DNA from: a virus
DNA: 40,309 nucleotides
Direction: 5' to 3' (one strand)
Virus record (IMG/VR): IMGVR_UViG_3300047552_001188
Span: 1 to 40,309 of that record
In this document: in pieces, positions 26,568 to 38,361 of the stretch
How positions within the stretch are numbered: position 1 is the first letter of the stretch
Layout: each line of letters begins with the position of its first letter
The notes under the pieces: model-generated
Seen by the model: the letters and a program-made list of their open reading frames with translations, nothing else
Databases searched by the model: none
What the model was told of the DNA's origin: nothing
Made by a program: the position numbers and the translations under genes

Positions 26568-27007
26568 ATAGGTTCCGTGTAAATATACTTAAGTTCATAA
26601 TCAACAACTTCTTTTGAAGCGTTTACTCTACCCTTACCACATGGCATATATTTCAAACCACCAGATTCAGCAAGTTGTGCAACCGCATTGCCAACACCAC
26701 CGTCTCTGGTTCCAACATGCGGATATTTACGAGCGTCAAACGGTTGAGCAAGCGAAAACTGTCGTGAAAAGAATGTAACCTCGGAAGTCAACTCTCCAGA
26801 ATTTTCAATAACAGCGGAACCCTTGACAAGCATACCAACTGCTCTGGACATATCAACATCGTCAGTCAACCCAACCCTGTTAACAATAAATACTGGTTCT
26901 GGATTACTGTTAATCCTTAATAGGATTTCCTCACATATTGCCCGTGGAAACACTCTTCCCGACTCTTTATTTGGTTTTTCAGCGACAATCTTTAAGCTTA
27001 TTCTCAT
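26564..27007 (-). CDS. unknown 147-aa protein
   Basis: The start is set at the ATG at 27007, which gives the best spacing to GAGG (6 bases); upstream alternatives exist to 27031. The protein is alpha/beta with VFPRAICEEIL, VNRVGLTDDVDMSRAVGML and a Gly-rich VGTRDGGVGNAVAQLAESG. Not recognised. It overlaps the phosphoribosyltransferase start by 4 bases and is overlapped by the membrane protein upstream. Confidence 0.65.
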   Translation of the reverse strand: MRISLKIVAEKPNKESGRVFPRAICEEILLRINSNPEPVFIVNRVGLTDDVDMSRAVGMLVKGSAVIENSGELTSEVTFFSRQFSLAQPFDARKYPHVGTRDGGVGNAVAQLAESGGLKYMPCGKGRVNASKEVVDYELKYIYTEPI

Positions 27008-27212
27008 CATCTTCCTCTTTAATATGAACACACTTCAATTCATCAACATTTACCGCATTATGTGACAAGTATTTTCCACGAATACACCATATCGTATTGA
27101 TATAAATGTCTCTTGCACACGAAAGAGTATGCATTATTACTCCAGTTATCAAGAATGACAAAAAGAAAGTTAACCATGGATTTGCCGCCGCAAATGTTAG
27201 AAGAATATCCAT
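26979..27212 (-). CDS. small membrane protein
   Basis: 77 aa with a hydrophobic N-terminal segment (about 10-30, WLTFFLSFLITGVIM) and a charged C-terminal tail rich in Asp/Glu/Lys. SD AAGGAAA before the ATG at 27212. It overlaps the next gene by 29 bases. Single-pass membrane location is likely; function unknown. Confidence 0.65.
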   Translation of the reverse strand: MDILLTFAAANPWLTFFLSFLITGVIMHTLSCARDIYINTIWCIRGKYLSHNAVNVDELKCVHIKEEDDENKLKDCR

Positions 27213-27313
27213 TTATGTTTCCTTATATGAATATATTCTAAGTATATTCGTAACTATACAATGTACCATTTTATGGAGTATCGGAATCGTCCAGTATCAC
27301 AATAAAATTATTA
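27213..27313. other. intergenic gap, no clear element
   Basis: A 101-base AT-rich gap with the SD of the 77-aa gene at its left end. No convincing hairpin or promoter was found. Confidence 0.5.
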
Positions 27314-27793
27314 TTATTTTCTATCCACTGGGGGGCGAAAATTGGCATCATTATCGGGCGATACCTCCATCGGACGACCCGCTTCATCAAACTGAATCCC
27401 ATATACATCTTCTTGTAAAGTCATAACAGCGGACTTCAACATACCCATTCTTTTTTCAGTTTGATTCTTTACTGTTTCAATCATCTCAAGGGCATCACTC
27501 AATTGCTCTTTAAGAGTTGTTATTTGCTGTTGCAGAGTCGTTACTTCAGCAGAAGATACTTTCTGTTCTTCGTTTTCTTTTTGAATATTTTCCAACTTAT
27601 GTTGTAGTTGAAAAAGAGATGCAATTGAAGCACCTTTCGCCGTTACTGGCGTATTGTCGGCAACTCTTTCCAAGAATATATACTTGAGTTCTCTATCCGA
27701 TTCAATAACATCTCCAGGGACAAGCATAATACGCTTGCCACCAACCATAAGGCTTTGTCTGAAATCAGAATTATTTTTATACTTATATCCCAT
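27314..27793 (-). CDS. coiled-coil protein
   Basis: 159 aa. An N-terminal beta-rich part (RIMLVPGDVIESDRELKYIF) resembles small head or tail decoration modules only loosely. A long heptad coiled coil spans about 62-125 (LQQQITTLKEQLSDALEMI), and the C-terminus is acidic and disordered. Oligomeric; function unknown. It lies 17 bases downstream of the nucleotidyltransferase stop. Confidence 0.7.
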   Translation of the reverse strand: MGYKYKNNSDFRQSLMVGGKRIMLVPGDVIESDRELKYIFLERVADNTPVTAKGASIASLFQLQHKLENIQKENEEQKVSSAEVTTLQQQITTLKEQLSDALEMIETVKNQTEKRMGMLKSAVMTLQEDVYGIQFDEAGRPMEVSPDNDANFRPPVDRK

Positions 27794-27810
27794 ATATTAC
27801 CCTTTTTATA

Positions 27811-28587
27811 TCACATGTTGAAAACAAATTTAAAATCTTTATTTTTTAAATATTCTTGAGCGGTCATCATACTCTTAGGAGTACCGAGGTCATGCCAAAA
27901 GTTTTTCACGAAAGAAGACCGTAGGGATTTTGAAGAAATAAGTGTATTATGAATATCAACTATTTCCAACTCTTTTCTATCCGAAACAACCAGTGTATCC
28001 GCTATATCATACACGCACTTATCAAATAGATAAAGACCGGTTGATGCATAATTCGATTTTGGGACTTTTGGTTTCTCTTCAATGTCAATAACTTCGTTAT
28101 TATCCATATTGATATGAGCAACACCAAATCTCTCAGGGTCGTCAACTTTTTTAAGAAATATGTGCCCCTTATAGTCACTATTCTTAAATTGCGATATCTC
28201 ATATTCAAAAGAATCTTCAAAAAAGTTATCACCAAGTATAACTGCAAACTTTTCATCGCCAGTAAAAACCTTGGCCAACTTAAGAGCACCTGCAATCCCA
28301 ACTGGTCGTAGAGGGTCGTGCATATTCTGTATTTTATATGTTATGTCAACAGAATCTCCAAACTTTCTACCATCTCCAACCATATCAACCATCATACCCG
28401 CTGCTTCATCGGAAGTTATTATTAGTATTTCATTTATTCCTGATTTTATAAGCGTATTTAGCGCAAAATAAATCATTGGAATAGAACCAATACCGTCTAT
28501 ATAAACGGGCATTAAATGTTTATTAATAACTTTAGAAGCTGGCATCATTCGTTTGGCAAATCCGCCTGCTAATATAACCCCTCGCAT
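27811..28587 (-). CDS. sugar nucleotidyltransferase, RmlA-like
   Basis: 258 aa, near RmlA length (about 290). It has VILAGGFAKRMMP (4-16) and VINKHLMPV (20-28), then VILGDNFF (116-123). PERFGV (151-156) is followed by EEKPKVPKSNYASTGLY (170-186) and FWHDLGTP. These are the nucleotide, metal and sugar-phosphate motifs of glucose-1-phosphate thymidylyl/uridylyltransferases. It makes an NDP-sugar such as dTDP-glucose, a donor for the glycosyltransferases further along the strand. The dTDP-sugar converting enzymes (RmlB/C/D) are absent here. Confidence 0.88.
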   Translation of the reverse strand: MRGVILAGGFAKRMMPASKVINKHLMPVYIDGIGSIPMIYFALNTLIKSGINEILIITSDEAAGMMVDMVGDGRKFGDSVDITYKIQNMHDPLRPVGIAGALKLAKVFTGDEKFAVILGDNFFEDSFEYEISQFKNSDYKGHIFLKKVDDPERFGVAHINMDNNEVIDIEEKPKVPKSNYASTGLYLFDKCVYDIADTLVVSDRKELEIVDIHNTLISSKSLRSSFVKNFWHDLGTPKSMMTAQEYLKNKDFKFVFNM

Positions 28588-28608
28588 AATACTTCCCCTT
28601 TGAGAAGC

Positions 28609-28638
28609 ATTATATCACAGTCACAGTTGATTCTTCAA
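28609..28638 (-). promoter_or_regulatory. sigma70-like promoter of the nucleotidyltransferase
   Basis: TTGAAG (28638-28633), 18-base spacer, perfect TATAAT (28614-28609), with GGGGAAG before the ATG at 28587. Confidence 0.5.
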
Positions 28639-28827
28639 GTTATTTAGGTATTCAACATGCCAACGCATGAAATCATCACTCTTGCTAATAGTATATGAGG
28701 CGGCAGTCCTCGCATTTGCAATACGAACACGCCCAGCGGTTCTCCCATAATTCTTTTTAAGACTCTCTTCAATTTTTAGAATCTCGCTCATCAAACCATC
28801 AATCCCACTACGAGGCATAGTGCTCAT
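28621..28827 (-). CDS. small basic unknown protein
   Basis: 68 aa, helical and basic (SLKKNYGRTAGRVRIANARTA in part). Not recognised; a nucleic-acid-binding or packaging helper role is only a guess. It has its own promoter candidate with an exact TTGACA box. Confidence 0.65.
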   Translation of the reverse strand: MSTMPRSGIDGLMSEILKIEESLKKNYGRTAGRVRIANARTAASYTISKSDDFMRWHVEYLNNLKNQL

Positions 28828-28858
28828 AAAATTCCTTTCGTATTAATTTTGAAAATGT

Positions 28859-28885
28859 ATTATGTACAGATAATTATTTTGTCAA
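28859..28885 (-). promoter_or_regulatory. sigma70-like promoter
   Basis: Exact TTGACA (28885-28880), 15-base spacer and CATAAT (28864-28859), upstream of the 68-aa gene. The -35 overlaps the stop of the preceding gene. Confidence 0.4.
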
Positions 28886-29205
28886 GGGGTGTCCCACCCG
28901 CCCAAATTTTCTGTTGATTCGGGGTCAAATATCTTATTAATACAGTCAAACCCATACTGACTCATAATCTCTATAACGCTTTTGGATTGCTCTTTTGGAC
29001 AAACTATTACTATTTTAGCGGACATTGGATCAGCGTCAACCCATTTAATTCCTATTTTAGAACAATCTGATTTTGCAGCGACAAGTCTCTGGTTAAATTT
29101 CTCAGGGTCGTTATCCCTACCCCATGAAAATTCCAACACTCCCCTTGAATATTTTTCACCATATAAACACATTTTTATACGGTTTTCAACTTCATCTATA
29201 TTCAT
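28882..29205 (-). CDS. unknown 107-aa protein
   Basis: Start set at the ATG at 29205, which has an AGGA site; a longer frame to 29238 is less supported. The protein is alpha/beta with VENRIKMCLYGEKYSRG, AKIVIVCPKEQS and a C-terminal acidic tail. It overlaps the membrane protein stop. No family recognised. Confidence 0.6.
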   Translation of the reverse strand: MNIDEVENRIKMCLYGEKYSRGVLEFSWGRDNDPEKFNQRLVAAKSDCSKIGIKWVDADPMSAKIVIVCPKEQSKSVIEIMSQYGFDCINKIFDPESTENLGGWDTP

Positions 29206-29545
29206 TTTTATTTTCATCCTGTATTTTAATAGGTTCACTAATAATCACATTTATAGTTCTTGATGGATCATAACCAGCGCCAAAAAACTGAATTATACAA
29301 TGTATCATCCAAGTGGTTGCTGAATAAAATGGTCCGTTGAGAGGATTCCACCATGCAAACGGCCCATAAAATAAACCCAACCCAATACCGACCCAAAACC
29401 CCAAACACATTGGGCATGTTATTAATGTATGTAAAAATTCACTTTTATCCTTTAAATATTCTCTAAAAGAATTGAATATAGAACCGTTTGATAATATATT
29501 ACATATACCATATACACAAATTATGGTTAATATGATATGTAGCAT
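29192..29545 (-). CDS. membrane protein with CPxC-x2-FWxG motif, second copy
   Basis: The start is the ATG at 29545, one base after the fibre stop (TAATATG). An upstream in-frame extension lies inside the fibre gene and is rejected. The product is 117 aa, with hydrophobic segments at 1-18, 49-61 and 73-88. LITCPMCLGFWVG (41-53) is preceded by IFNSFREYLKD. The layout matches the 97-aa protein at 14995-15288, so the two are probable paralogues. The last 25 residues are hydrophilic. DUF1360-like; function unknown. Confidence 0.7.
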   Translation of the reverse strand: MLHIILTIICVYGICNILSNGSIFNSFREYLKDKSEFLHTLITCPMCLGFWVGIGLGLFYGPFAWWNPLNGPFYSATTWMIHCIIQFFGAGYDPSRTINVIISEPIKIQDENKNEYR

Positions 29546-29546
29546 A

Positions 29547-32221
<2,675 letters not shown>

Positions 32222-32254
32222 TATTATATAATATTATTATATATCTATGAAAAT

Positions 32255-32632
32255 TTAAATGGATGGCATTACCCATCCAGAGGGTCTATACGAAGAATTT
32301 ATTATTAGAAAAATTTCCGTAAATGTGTATGGAGGGGGTCCGAGGTGATCATATGACATGTCAACCGGAAGTCCCGCTTCTATTGCTACCTTTTTCACCA
32401 TTATATACTCATACATTATGGAATCTTTCCACTGTTCCACCTTTAATATATAAGGTAATGCTGCTTCCAGGTCAACCAACCCCAATCCAAGGTCAATGGA
32501 CCGCTGTGATTGCGTTTTCCAGTCAAGTAACTGTGTGAATGCTGGTGGATCGTAATATTTATTTAAGAAATCCCACGAAGACTTTAAAGCCTTATCACGA
32601 TAATACTGTATATAAGTCGGTTCTATTGGCAT
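32255..32632 (-). CDS. unknown 125-aa fibre-operon protein
   Basis: 125 aa, helical with many aromatics and Pro near the C-terminus (LGPPPYTFTEIF). No family recognised. It lies between two fibre genes and follows the LamG fibre with a GAGGGG site inside that gene's end. Small genes in this position are often fibre assembly chaperones or joints; this is inference from context. Confidence 0.65.
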   Translation of the reverse strand: MPIEPTYIQYYRDKALKSSWDFLNKYYDPPAFTQLLDWKTQSQRSIDLGLGLVDLEAALPYILKVEQWKDSIMYEYIMVKKVAIEAGLPVDMSYDHLGPPPYTFTEIFLIINSSYRPSGWVMPSI

Positions 32633-32639
32633 TTTCCCC

Positions 32640-35600
32640 TCACCATGGTCTTCTAAAAGTTATATTTTGGTTTCCGGTCATATCTTTATTTCTAACAATA
32701 TTTAATCTCTTACCACCGCTGGCATTTATATCTTTAATATTCTTATATGGTCTAAAATTATACTTACCATAAACATTTATATTCAAACCGTTATTAGGTT
32801 TCATATCACTATTATTAGTATAACTTCCAGATATATTTATCAAATATCCAGGTGTGAATGTTGAAACATTTGTATCACTATGCATACTGAGAGTATCCAA
32901 TTCCAGCGGAGTCATAAAGTTATCAGTATACCCTATCAACCATTCCCCACCCATACCATTAACTTCAATATTTCTAACACCTGGGGTATTATTAAGCATA
33001 TCATAATCCATACATGATAACTTATAATAGGAGTTTGAATTATCGTCAGTAATATATCGGATTCTAAAACCATTACTTTCTGGTATATATCCGTAATACC
33101 TATAAGTATCAAAAGATGATACCGATAACCAATAAGTTCTATTATCTATAAACTGAAAGGACGGTTCCTCATAAGAAGATATCAATGTTCGTATTTTTTT
33201 ATCGTATAAACTATCTTCGAAAACTTCTATTATCGGGTTTGCACCCGATAGAGATTCTACGAGAATAGTATCACCTATAACACCATCAACTTGGTAATAT
33301 CTCTTACCATCACCCTGTGGAGTATTTGCCCCGAAGAAACCTTCTTCTGAAAAGTTTTTGTGTATTATTCGTGGATTATTCTTAGACCAATTCCCATTTA
33401 TGGATATTTTATTAGCATATGGGATTGTTTTTGCGTTTACATCCGGTCCAAGTCCTATATGTGGGAAATTGATGACATTTCTCCCACCATTCGCATCCTC
33501 GCTTATATTACTTCTTAACCATATATTATAATTAGAGTTACCATAATTATAAAAATATACTCCAATTCCACTGACAGGGACACTATCAAATACAGTAAAG
33601 TCACTGTATCCATCTTCACGCATAGTATCTACATATATCTTAGAGTTCTCGGATATAAGCGTATGTGACACCGACGATGGACCGTCGTAATTCCACATGT
33701 CACATGTTCTTGTTATTATTTTAGAGTTTTTAAGTGTATATGTGTGAATGCCGTTGAATGAAGTATATATACCAATTCCAGTGTTACCAACACCAAGATT
33801 ACAATTTTCAAATGTAATATCCATCTTCCCACCGGAATTGGATGTTGTGCTTGGATACATTCTAAAACTTCTATCGCAGTTTATGTTACCATTAAATGTA
33901 ACCTTCAGCGGGGACCTATAACTAATGGTGGACATTTTTCCAACATTTATATTACCACCAACTGTAATATTCGATCCAACGGAAGATGTCGTTTGACGAT
34001 AGTCATCAAATCCACCCAGCGTCAAAGTCCCACTATCACGCAAATCAATTTTTATAGTGTCTCCGTTGGGAACACTTCCACTACGCTGATATATTCTTAA
34101 ATTACCGCTACCATAAATATAACTTTTTTTACCAGAAGTGTTTATATAGGGTATAGTTTCACCAATAAAACCAAATATACTACTTTGTTCAAGGATGACA
34201 TTGTTTCCATTGGTGTTTATTGAATTGAAATACAATTCAGATGATGGATTTGTATTATTAATACGAATATCACGACGAACGTCAATCGGATTTTGTGAGT
34301 TTATAATAAATTTACCATTACCATTTATTCCAATGGTAGGCGAGTTAATAACAACATCTCCACCGCTTATAACGGAGGTTACAGTTGGACTTCCATTTGG
34401 ATACAATTGGAATGGAGCATCGCCGCTAATAGTCACGGACTTAAAATAACAATCGCTTGGGGACGCATATCCAAATGTAAACGAAGGTGTTTTTGAGTTG
34501 TTTGAAGATATGAATCTAATGTTTATATTATTGATTGGTGTTTGTTTACTGGTAGAATATCTAAAATCACAGTCAATAACATCTATATCGGTATTTAATT
34601 CTTTACTAGAGAAGTATGAAAATCTTCTACTATTCAGATTAGATCTCAATGTCAATTTAGGATACGATTCAGACCCAGATATTGGGAACCCGTTAAAAGC
34701 GAAATATGCATTAAGTCCATTAAAATTGGTATTGTTTGACAGTATAACATTATCAACCCCGGACATAGCATAAAATTCGCTGTCTATCCAGAAGTGCCCG
34801 CCAGTATCACCACCAATTCTCTCTATTTCATTCGTGGTCGTTGTATGTTTAATAAATGTTATAGGATATGAAGTTGTGTTGTACGGAACTCCTAAGGCAC
34901 ACTGACTGCTACCGGAATCAGCATCAACTACTAATTTACCGCGTATGGTTATTCTTCCAGTATGCGATGACCAGTTTCCCAGGCCAAATCCCGTATTAGA
35001 ACCATTCACCTCAATAGGCGCTACAAATATAATTCTATCACGAAGACCCGATCCCGAGACATTTTCTGGAAACAAGTCAAACTTACCACTTCCCATTAAG
35101 TATAAACAACCACTGATACCATCCCCAGCACCAGATATAACATTGTAATAATAACCGTCTTCATTGTTATTAGCAAAATTCATTCTAAGAGTATATCTAC
35201 CACCCCACACATATATATTCTTAGAGTTCCAGTTTGGTCTATAACTAAACGGTCCGTTGGTGGATTGGAATCTATGTATAACAGTCCCGGCAGAACCATC
35301 TGAGTTAAAAATGAAATCTTTCCCGGACCAAGATGTATCTATTGGAAAGTTAAAGTTAACAACCGCACCAGTACCAATATCCAATAAAAATGGATCCTGT
35401 ATTTGTATATTAGAGTTACTTCCCAATGTACAACTTCTGCCGAGACGGAATCTACTACCATTGGATTTAAATGTGAATTTTGTATCGGTATTTGATATAT
35501 AGGTATTATCATCAAAAACTATACTATTGGCAGATACGTTTGGGCATGAAAATGACACGGTTGATGGATATTGTATGGATTTTATAGTATCAACTTCCAC

Positions 35601-36542
35601 AGATTGTCTAAAGTTACAATCTCTAAAACCAATATCATACATTCCTTTAGCAGCCATGGCGTGTCTTTTTATAATTGACTCACCGAGGACAACATTGTAA
35701 TGAGTTAGTTCGTCAATTCTACCTTTGAAAAAATAACCACGGTTTATAAACCCACCCTGGACCCTGGACTTGTTATTTACAGCACCAACACCACCGCGAC
35801 CATAAAGACCGAAGAAATTTTCAATACTGGTTGGTATAGTGGAAGTATTTGATTGCTGTGTCGATAAATCACCATCAACATATAACTTATGATAAGGTTC
35901 GGCGCCGTTATATGAAACATTTATGTAATAGGTTTTCCCAACTGCGATTTGATCGTTGTGACGTATGAAAGATTCTTTTGTTTGATTTCCATTGAAAACA
36001 CCACTGAATAAATATCCACCGCTTATATAAACCGACATCCCAGAGAAAAAGTCACCATGCTCATATAAAAAGTTTATTCCCGTATAATTCAAGGAATCGG
36101 CATTAAACATCATCTCCACTGTCTTTGATTCAAAATCCCCATAATCTATGAGATTACTACTTGGTATCTGCACATATCCACTTCCACTTATGGACATTGA
36201 AAAGTTACCTGGAGGTTGACCACTCACGAGTGGAGGATTCATATAGGATATATCACCAGTATATATGCCATTTAATAACGGTGCGCTTCCGTAATTAACA
36301 CATGTCGTTCCCGAGGACTCATTAAATTTATACCATAAGACAGGTGAATCTAACGATATAACATTTTCAAAAGTGCTACCGCTGATGGCATAAGTATCAG
36401 ATTTAGTAAAAACTATTTCATCGGTTGTGAGAATACTACCAGATCCAGTTACGGGAACCAATCCAGTGGCAGAATAAGTATAGTTATATCTATTACTACC
36501 GTTACCATCACCAGTTAAATTTCTCCAATAGATAGTTGTCAT
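32640..36542 (-). CDS. LamG-domain tail fibre with beta-helix body
   Basis: This 1300-aa protein has an N-terminal concanavalin/LamG-like domain at about 60-300. It shows LWYKFNESSGTTCVNYG, the GFINRGYFFKGRIDELTHYN end motif and LYVDGDLST. From about 310 to 1000 it is a repetitive, Asn/Gly/Ser-rich strand pattern typical of right-handed parallel beta-helices, followed by a mixed C-terminal region. LamG folds bind glycans and the beta-helix is a common depolymerase or shaft scaffold. No catalytic residues could be assigned. It lies 13 bases from the 457-aa-class fibre. Likely a host-binding fibre or tailspike. Confidence 0.8.
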   Translation of the reverse strand: MTTIYWRNLTGDGNGSNRYNYTYSATGLVPVTGSGSILTTDEIVFTKSDTYAISGSTFENVISLDSPVLWYKFNESSGTTCVNYGSAPLLNGIYTGDISYMNPPLVSGQPPGNFSMSISGSGYVQIPSSNLIDYGDFESKTVEMMFNADSLNYTGINFLYEHGDFFSGMSVYISGGYLFSGVFNGNQTKESFIRHNDQIAVGKTYYINVSYNGAEPYHKLYVDGDLSTQQSNTSTIPTSIENFFGLYGRGGVGAVNNKSRVQGGFINRGYFFKGRIDELTHYNVVLGESIIKRHAMAAKGMYDIGFRDCNFRQSVEVDTIKSIQYPSTVSFSCPNVSANSIVFDDNTYISNTDTKFTFKSNGSRFRLGRSCTLGSNSNIQIQDPFLLDIGTGAVVNFNFPIDTSWSGKDFIFNSDGSAGTVIHRFQSTNGPFSYRPNWNSKNIYVWGGRYTLRMNFANNNEDGYYYNVISGAGDGISGCLYLMGSGKFDLFPENVSGSGLRDRIIFVAPIEVNGSNTGFGLGNWSSHTGRITIRGKLVVDADSGSSQCALGVPYNTTSYPITFIKHTTTTNEIERIGGDTGGHFWIDSEFYAMSGVDNVILSNNTNFNGLNAYFAFNGFPISGSESYPKLTLRSNLNSRRFSYFSSKELNTDIDVIDCDFRYSTSKQTPINNINIRFISSNNSKTPSFTFGYASPSDCYFKSVTISGDAPFQLYPNGSPTVTSVISGGDVVINSPTIGINGNGKFIINSQNPIDVRRDIRINNTNPSSELYFNSINTNGNNVILEQSSIFGFIGETIPYINTSGKKSYIYGSGNLRIYQRSGSVPNGDTIKIDLRDSGTLTLGGFDDYRQTTSSVGSNITVGGNINVGKMSTISYRSPLKVTFNGNINCDRSFRMYPSTTSNSGGKMDITFENCNLGVGNTGIGIYTSFNGIHTYTLKNSKIITRTCDMWNYDGPSSVSHTLISENSKIYVDTMREDGYSDFTVFDSVPVSGIGVYFYNYGNSNYNIWLRSNISEDANGGRNVINFPHIGLGPDVNAKTIPYANKISINGNWSKNNPRIIHKNFSEEGFFGANTPQGDGKRYYQVDGVIGDTILVESLSGANPIIEVFEDSLYDKKIRTLISSYEEPSFQFIDNRTYWLSVSSFDTYRYYGYIPESNGFRIRYITDDNSNSYYKLSCMDYDMLNNTPGVRNIEVNGMGGEWLIGYTDNFMTPLELDTLSMHSDTNVSTFTPGYLINISGSYTNNSDMKPNNGLNINVYGKYNFRPYKNIKDINASGGKRLNIVRNKDMTGNQNITFRRPW

Positions 36543-36555
36543 CTATTCTTCCCTA

Positions 36556-37923
36556 TTACCATGCTATCTTCATAGATATAACCGACGCATCGTTGATAAG
36601 ACTTCCACCAGTCCGTATCAATCGCATTATAACCATATCTCCCGGTTTTATATTATGATATTGTGGACTTGTCAATGTAATATCAACATCATTCACAGTG
36701 TTTACGGATGTGAAAGTATGTGAAAATGAATAAGTATTGTTACCAAGAGATGTCGTCCAATTGTCACCATCTGATAAATCGTCTATTTTCATATCAAATG
36801 TAGCACTACCTATACCATCGGATATCATTTTCAACTTAATTGTTATATTGCTACCGACTATAAACCCATCAATTATAGGAAAGTTAAAGAATGCGACATT
36901 GTAACCGCTTCCAAAATCAACGGAGTCAAACATAAGTCCACCCGCAGTTGTGCGACTTGATAATTCGGCGCCCGATACAGATGGTAGAAGAGCGGATGCA
37001 ATAGGTATTAATTTCTCTGTAACATCTGGACCGGAACCTATGTCGGCAGAAAGTCCTATTGTAAATGTTCCAACTGGATACTCCGATACAACTATATTAG
37101 CAGTACCGACAACATTTATAGAATTTATCTGTTGTTGCAAGTTACCACTTATCTGTGCTATAACAGTATTTGAAATAATATTATTATACTGTTCCTCGGA
37201 AAGATGATAATGTTGACCACTTATACCACCTTGCAATCCCAACAAATCGTTATGATTATATATTGGTGGCGTATAAGAGTTAGAACCAGATAAGCTGATA
37301 ATTTGCTGTTGTAAGTTTCCACTTATCTGTGCTAATGTGGAATTTAAAACCATGTTAGCGTATTGTGATGCGCTTAAGTGATAATGTTGACCACTTATAC
37401 CACCTTGCAAACCTAACAAATCTTCGTGAAACTGAACAGGCGATTCAGCAACTTCAATATTATAACTAAGTCCACTTTGGGTGACAGTTATCGTACCGCT
37501 TGAACTTGTTATAGTTGTTCCCTCTTCAACTATATCGTTTATCTGAGTTTGTAAATCGTCAACCGAATCCAGTATATCATCCAATTTAACGCCAGAATAA
37601 TCAAGTTTCTGTATTTGTGATGCAGCGTTTTTATGAACTATTACAATCTCACCCTCATGTGTGTTTACAACCATGCTTGGTTTTGGTGTATCTAATAATT
37701 CCGTGAAAGAATCATAACTACCAGATAAAGAAACCAACGATTCGGATAAGAAGGTCAATTGTTGTTTTAATTTACTATCAAAAACAACTTTTCCATTTAC
37801 AACAGTGATAACATCACCCTCAACGCCACCTGAAATTGGTAAAGTGTAACCATTTCCACTAATAGCGGAACCAACGGTTACACTACCATAAACATCCAAA
37901 TTACCGTTTAATATTTTAGACAT
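36556..37923 (-). CDS. tail fibre with duplicated GLQGG-YHL module
   Basis: The ATG at 37923 is preferred to the GTG at 37929; the product is 455 aa. The N-terminus is beta-rich (YGSVTVGSAI) and is followed by a helical segment. Two near-identical 45-residue modules lie at about 166-210 and 224-268, each starting HxDLLGLQGGISGQHYHLS and ending QISGNLQQQI. Such HxxLxGLQGG...YHL modules are common in phage tail fibres and tape-like adhesins. The C-terminal 180 residues are beta-rich. It is the first large gene after the late promoter at 38294. Confidence 0.8.
   Translation of the reverse strand: MSKILNGNLDVYGSVTVGSAISGNGYTLPISGGVEGDVITVVNGKVVFDSKLKQQLTFLSESLVSLSGSYDSFTELLDTPKPSMVVNTHEGEIVIVHKNAASQIQKLDYSGVKLDDILDSVDDLQTQINDIVEEGTTITSSSGTITVTQSGLSYNIEVAESPVQFHEDLLGLQGGISGQHYHLSASQYANMVLNSTLAQISGNLQQQIISLSGSNSYTPPIYNHNDLLGLQGGISGQHYHLSEEQYNNIISNTVIAQISGNLQQQINSINVVGTANIVVSEYPVGTFTIGLSADIGSGPDVTEKLIPIASALLPSVSGAELSSRTTAGGLMFDSVDFGSGYNVAFFNFPIIDGFIVGSNITIKLKMISDGIGSATFDMKIDDLSDGDNWTTSLGNNTYSFSHTFTSVNTVNDVDITLTSPQYHNIKPGDMVIMRLIRTGGSLINDASVISMKIAW
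37120..37428 (-). repeat. 174-bp-spaced direct repeat inside fibre gene
   Basis: Two copies (37294-37428 and 37120-37254), each about 135 bp, encode the duplicated GLQGG-YHL module. Parts such as TTGACCACTTATACCACC are identical, so the duplication looks recent. Confidence 0.8.
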
Positions 37924-38278
37924 TTCCACTTCCCTTATAAGATAGTATAATTTCCGAAGTTATTTGGTTAACTAATTTTTCACGGGATTCCGAATCATCG
38001 CCAAAAAAACCAGAATCTTTATCTGTATTTGGATTTTTTGGTTTGTCAGGGTCCTCACCATATTTATCTATAAGAATTTTCCTAAACATCTTCATGGCAT
38101 GTTGACCGTTGGGGGAGGATAGGAAATCGTTTAAACCACCTTCCATACCAAAGTGGTGTGATAATTTTTGCAAAACAGAAGATTGAACACCCATATAGTG
38201 CTTCATGTTAAAAAGTTCATATAACTTCTTAACCCCAATCATCTTCATACGAACGGATTCCTTAAATGGTAATGTCAT
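37916..38278 (-). CDS. unknown small protein, first in fibre operon
   Basis: The ATG at 38278 with AGAGG six bases before it is chosen over a TTG at 38284. The product is 120 aa, helical, with a disordered acidic patch (DKPKNPNTDKDSGFFGDD). No family recognised. It overlaps the fibre start by 8 bases, so it is probably co-translated with the fibre and may act in its attachment or assembly. Confidence 0.65.
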   Translation of the reverse strand: MTLPFKESVRMKMIGVKKLYELFNMKHYMGVQSSVLQKLSHHFGMEGGLNDFLSSPNGQHAMKMFRKILIDKYGEDPDKPKNPNTDKDSGFFGDDSESREKLVNQITSEIILSYKGSGNV

Positions 38279-38293
38279 GAACAACCTCTACCA

Positions 38294-38301
38294 TATTTAT
38301 A
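38294..38301 (-). promoter_or_regulatory. T4-type late promoter TATAAATA
   Basis: Exact consensus, 15 bases upstream of the ATG at 38278 and right after the terminator at 38302-38330. Confidence 0.55.
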
Positions 38302-38330
38302 TAAAAACCTCCAAGAATACTCCTGGAGGT
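38302..38330 (-). terminator. rho-independent terminator after GMP reductase
   Basis: A ten-pair stem with one G-U (38307-38316 with 38321-38330; ACCTCCA/TGGAGGT core), a 4-base loop and a run of five U on the minus strand. It lies about 30 bases after the GMP reductase stop. Confidence 0.82.
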
Positions 38331-38361
38331 AATTATTTTGACTTTAATTTTTATATTTGTG

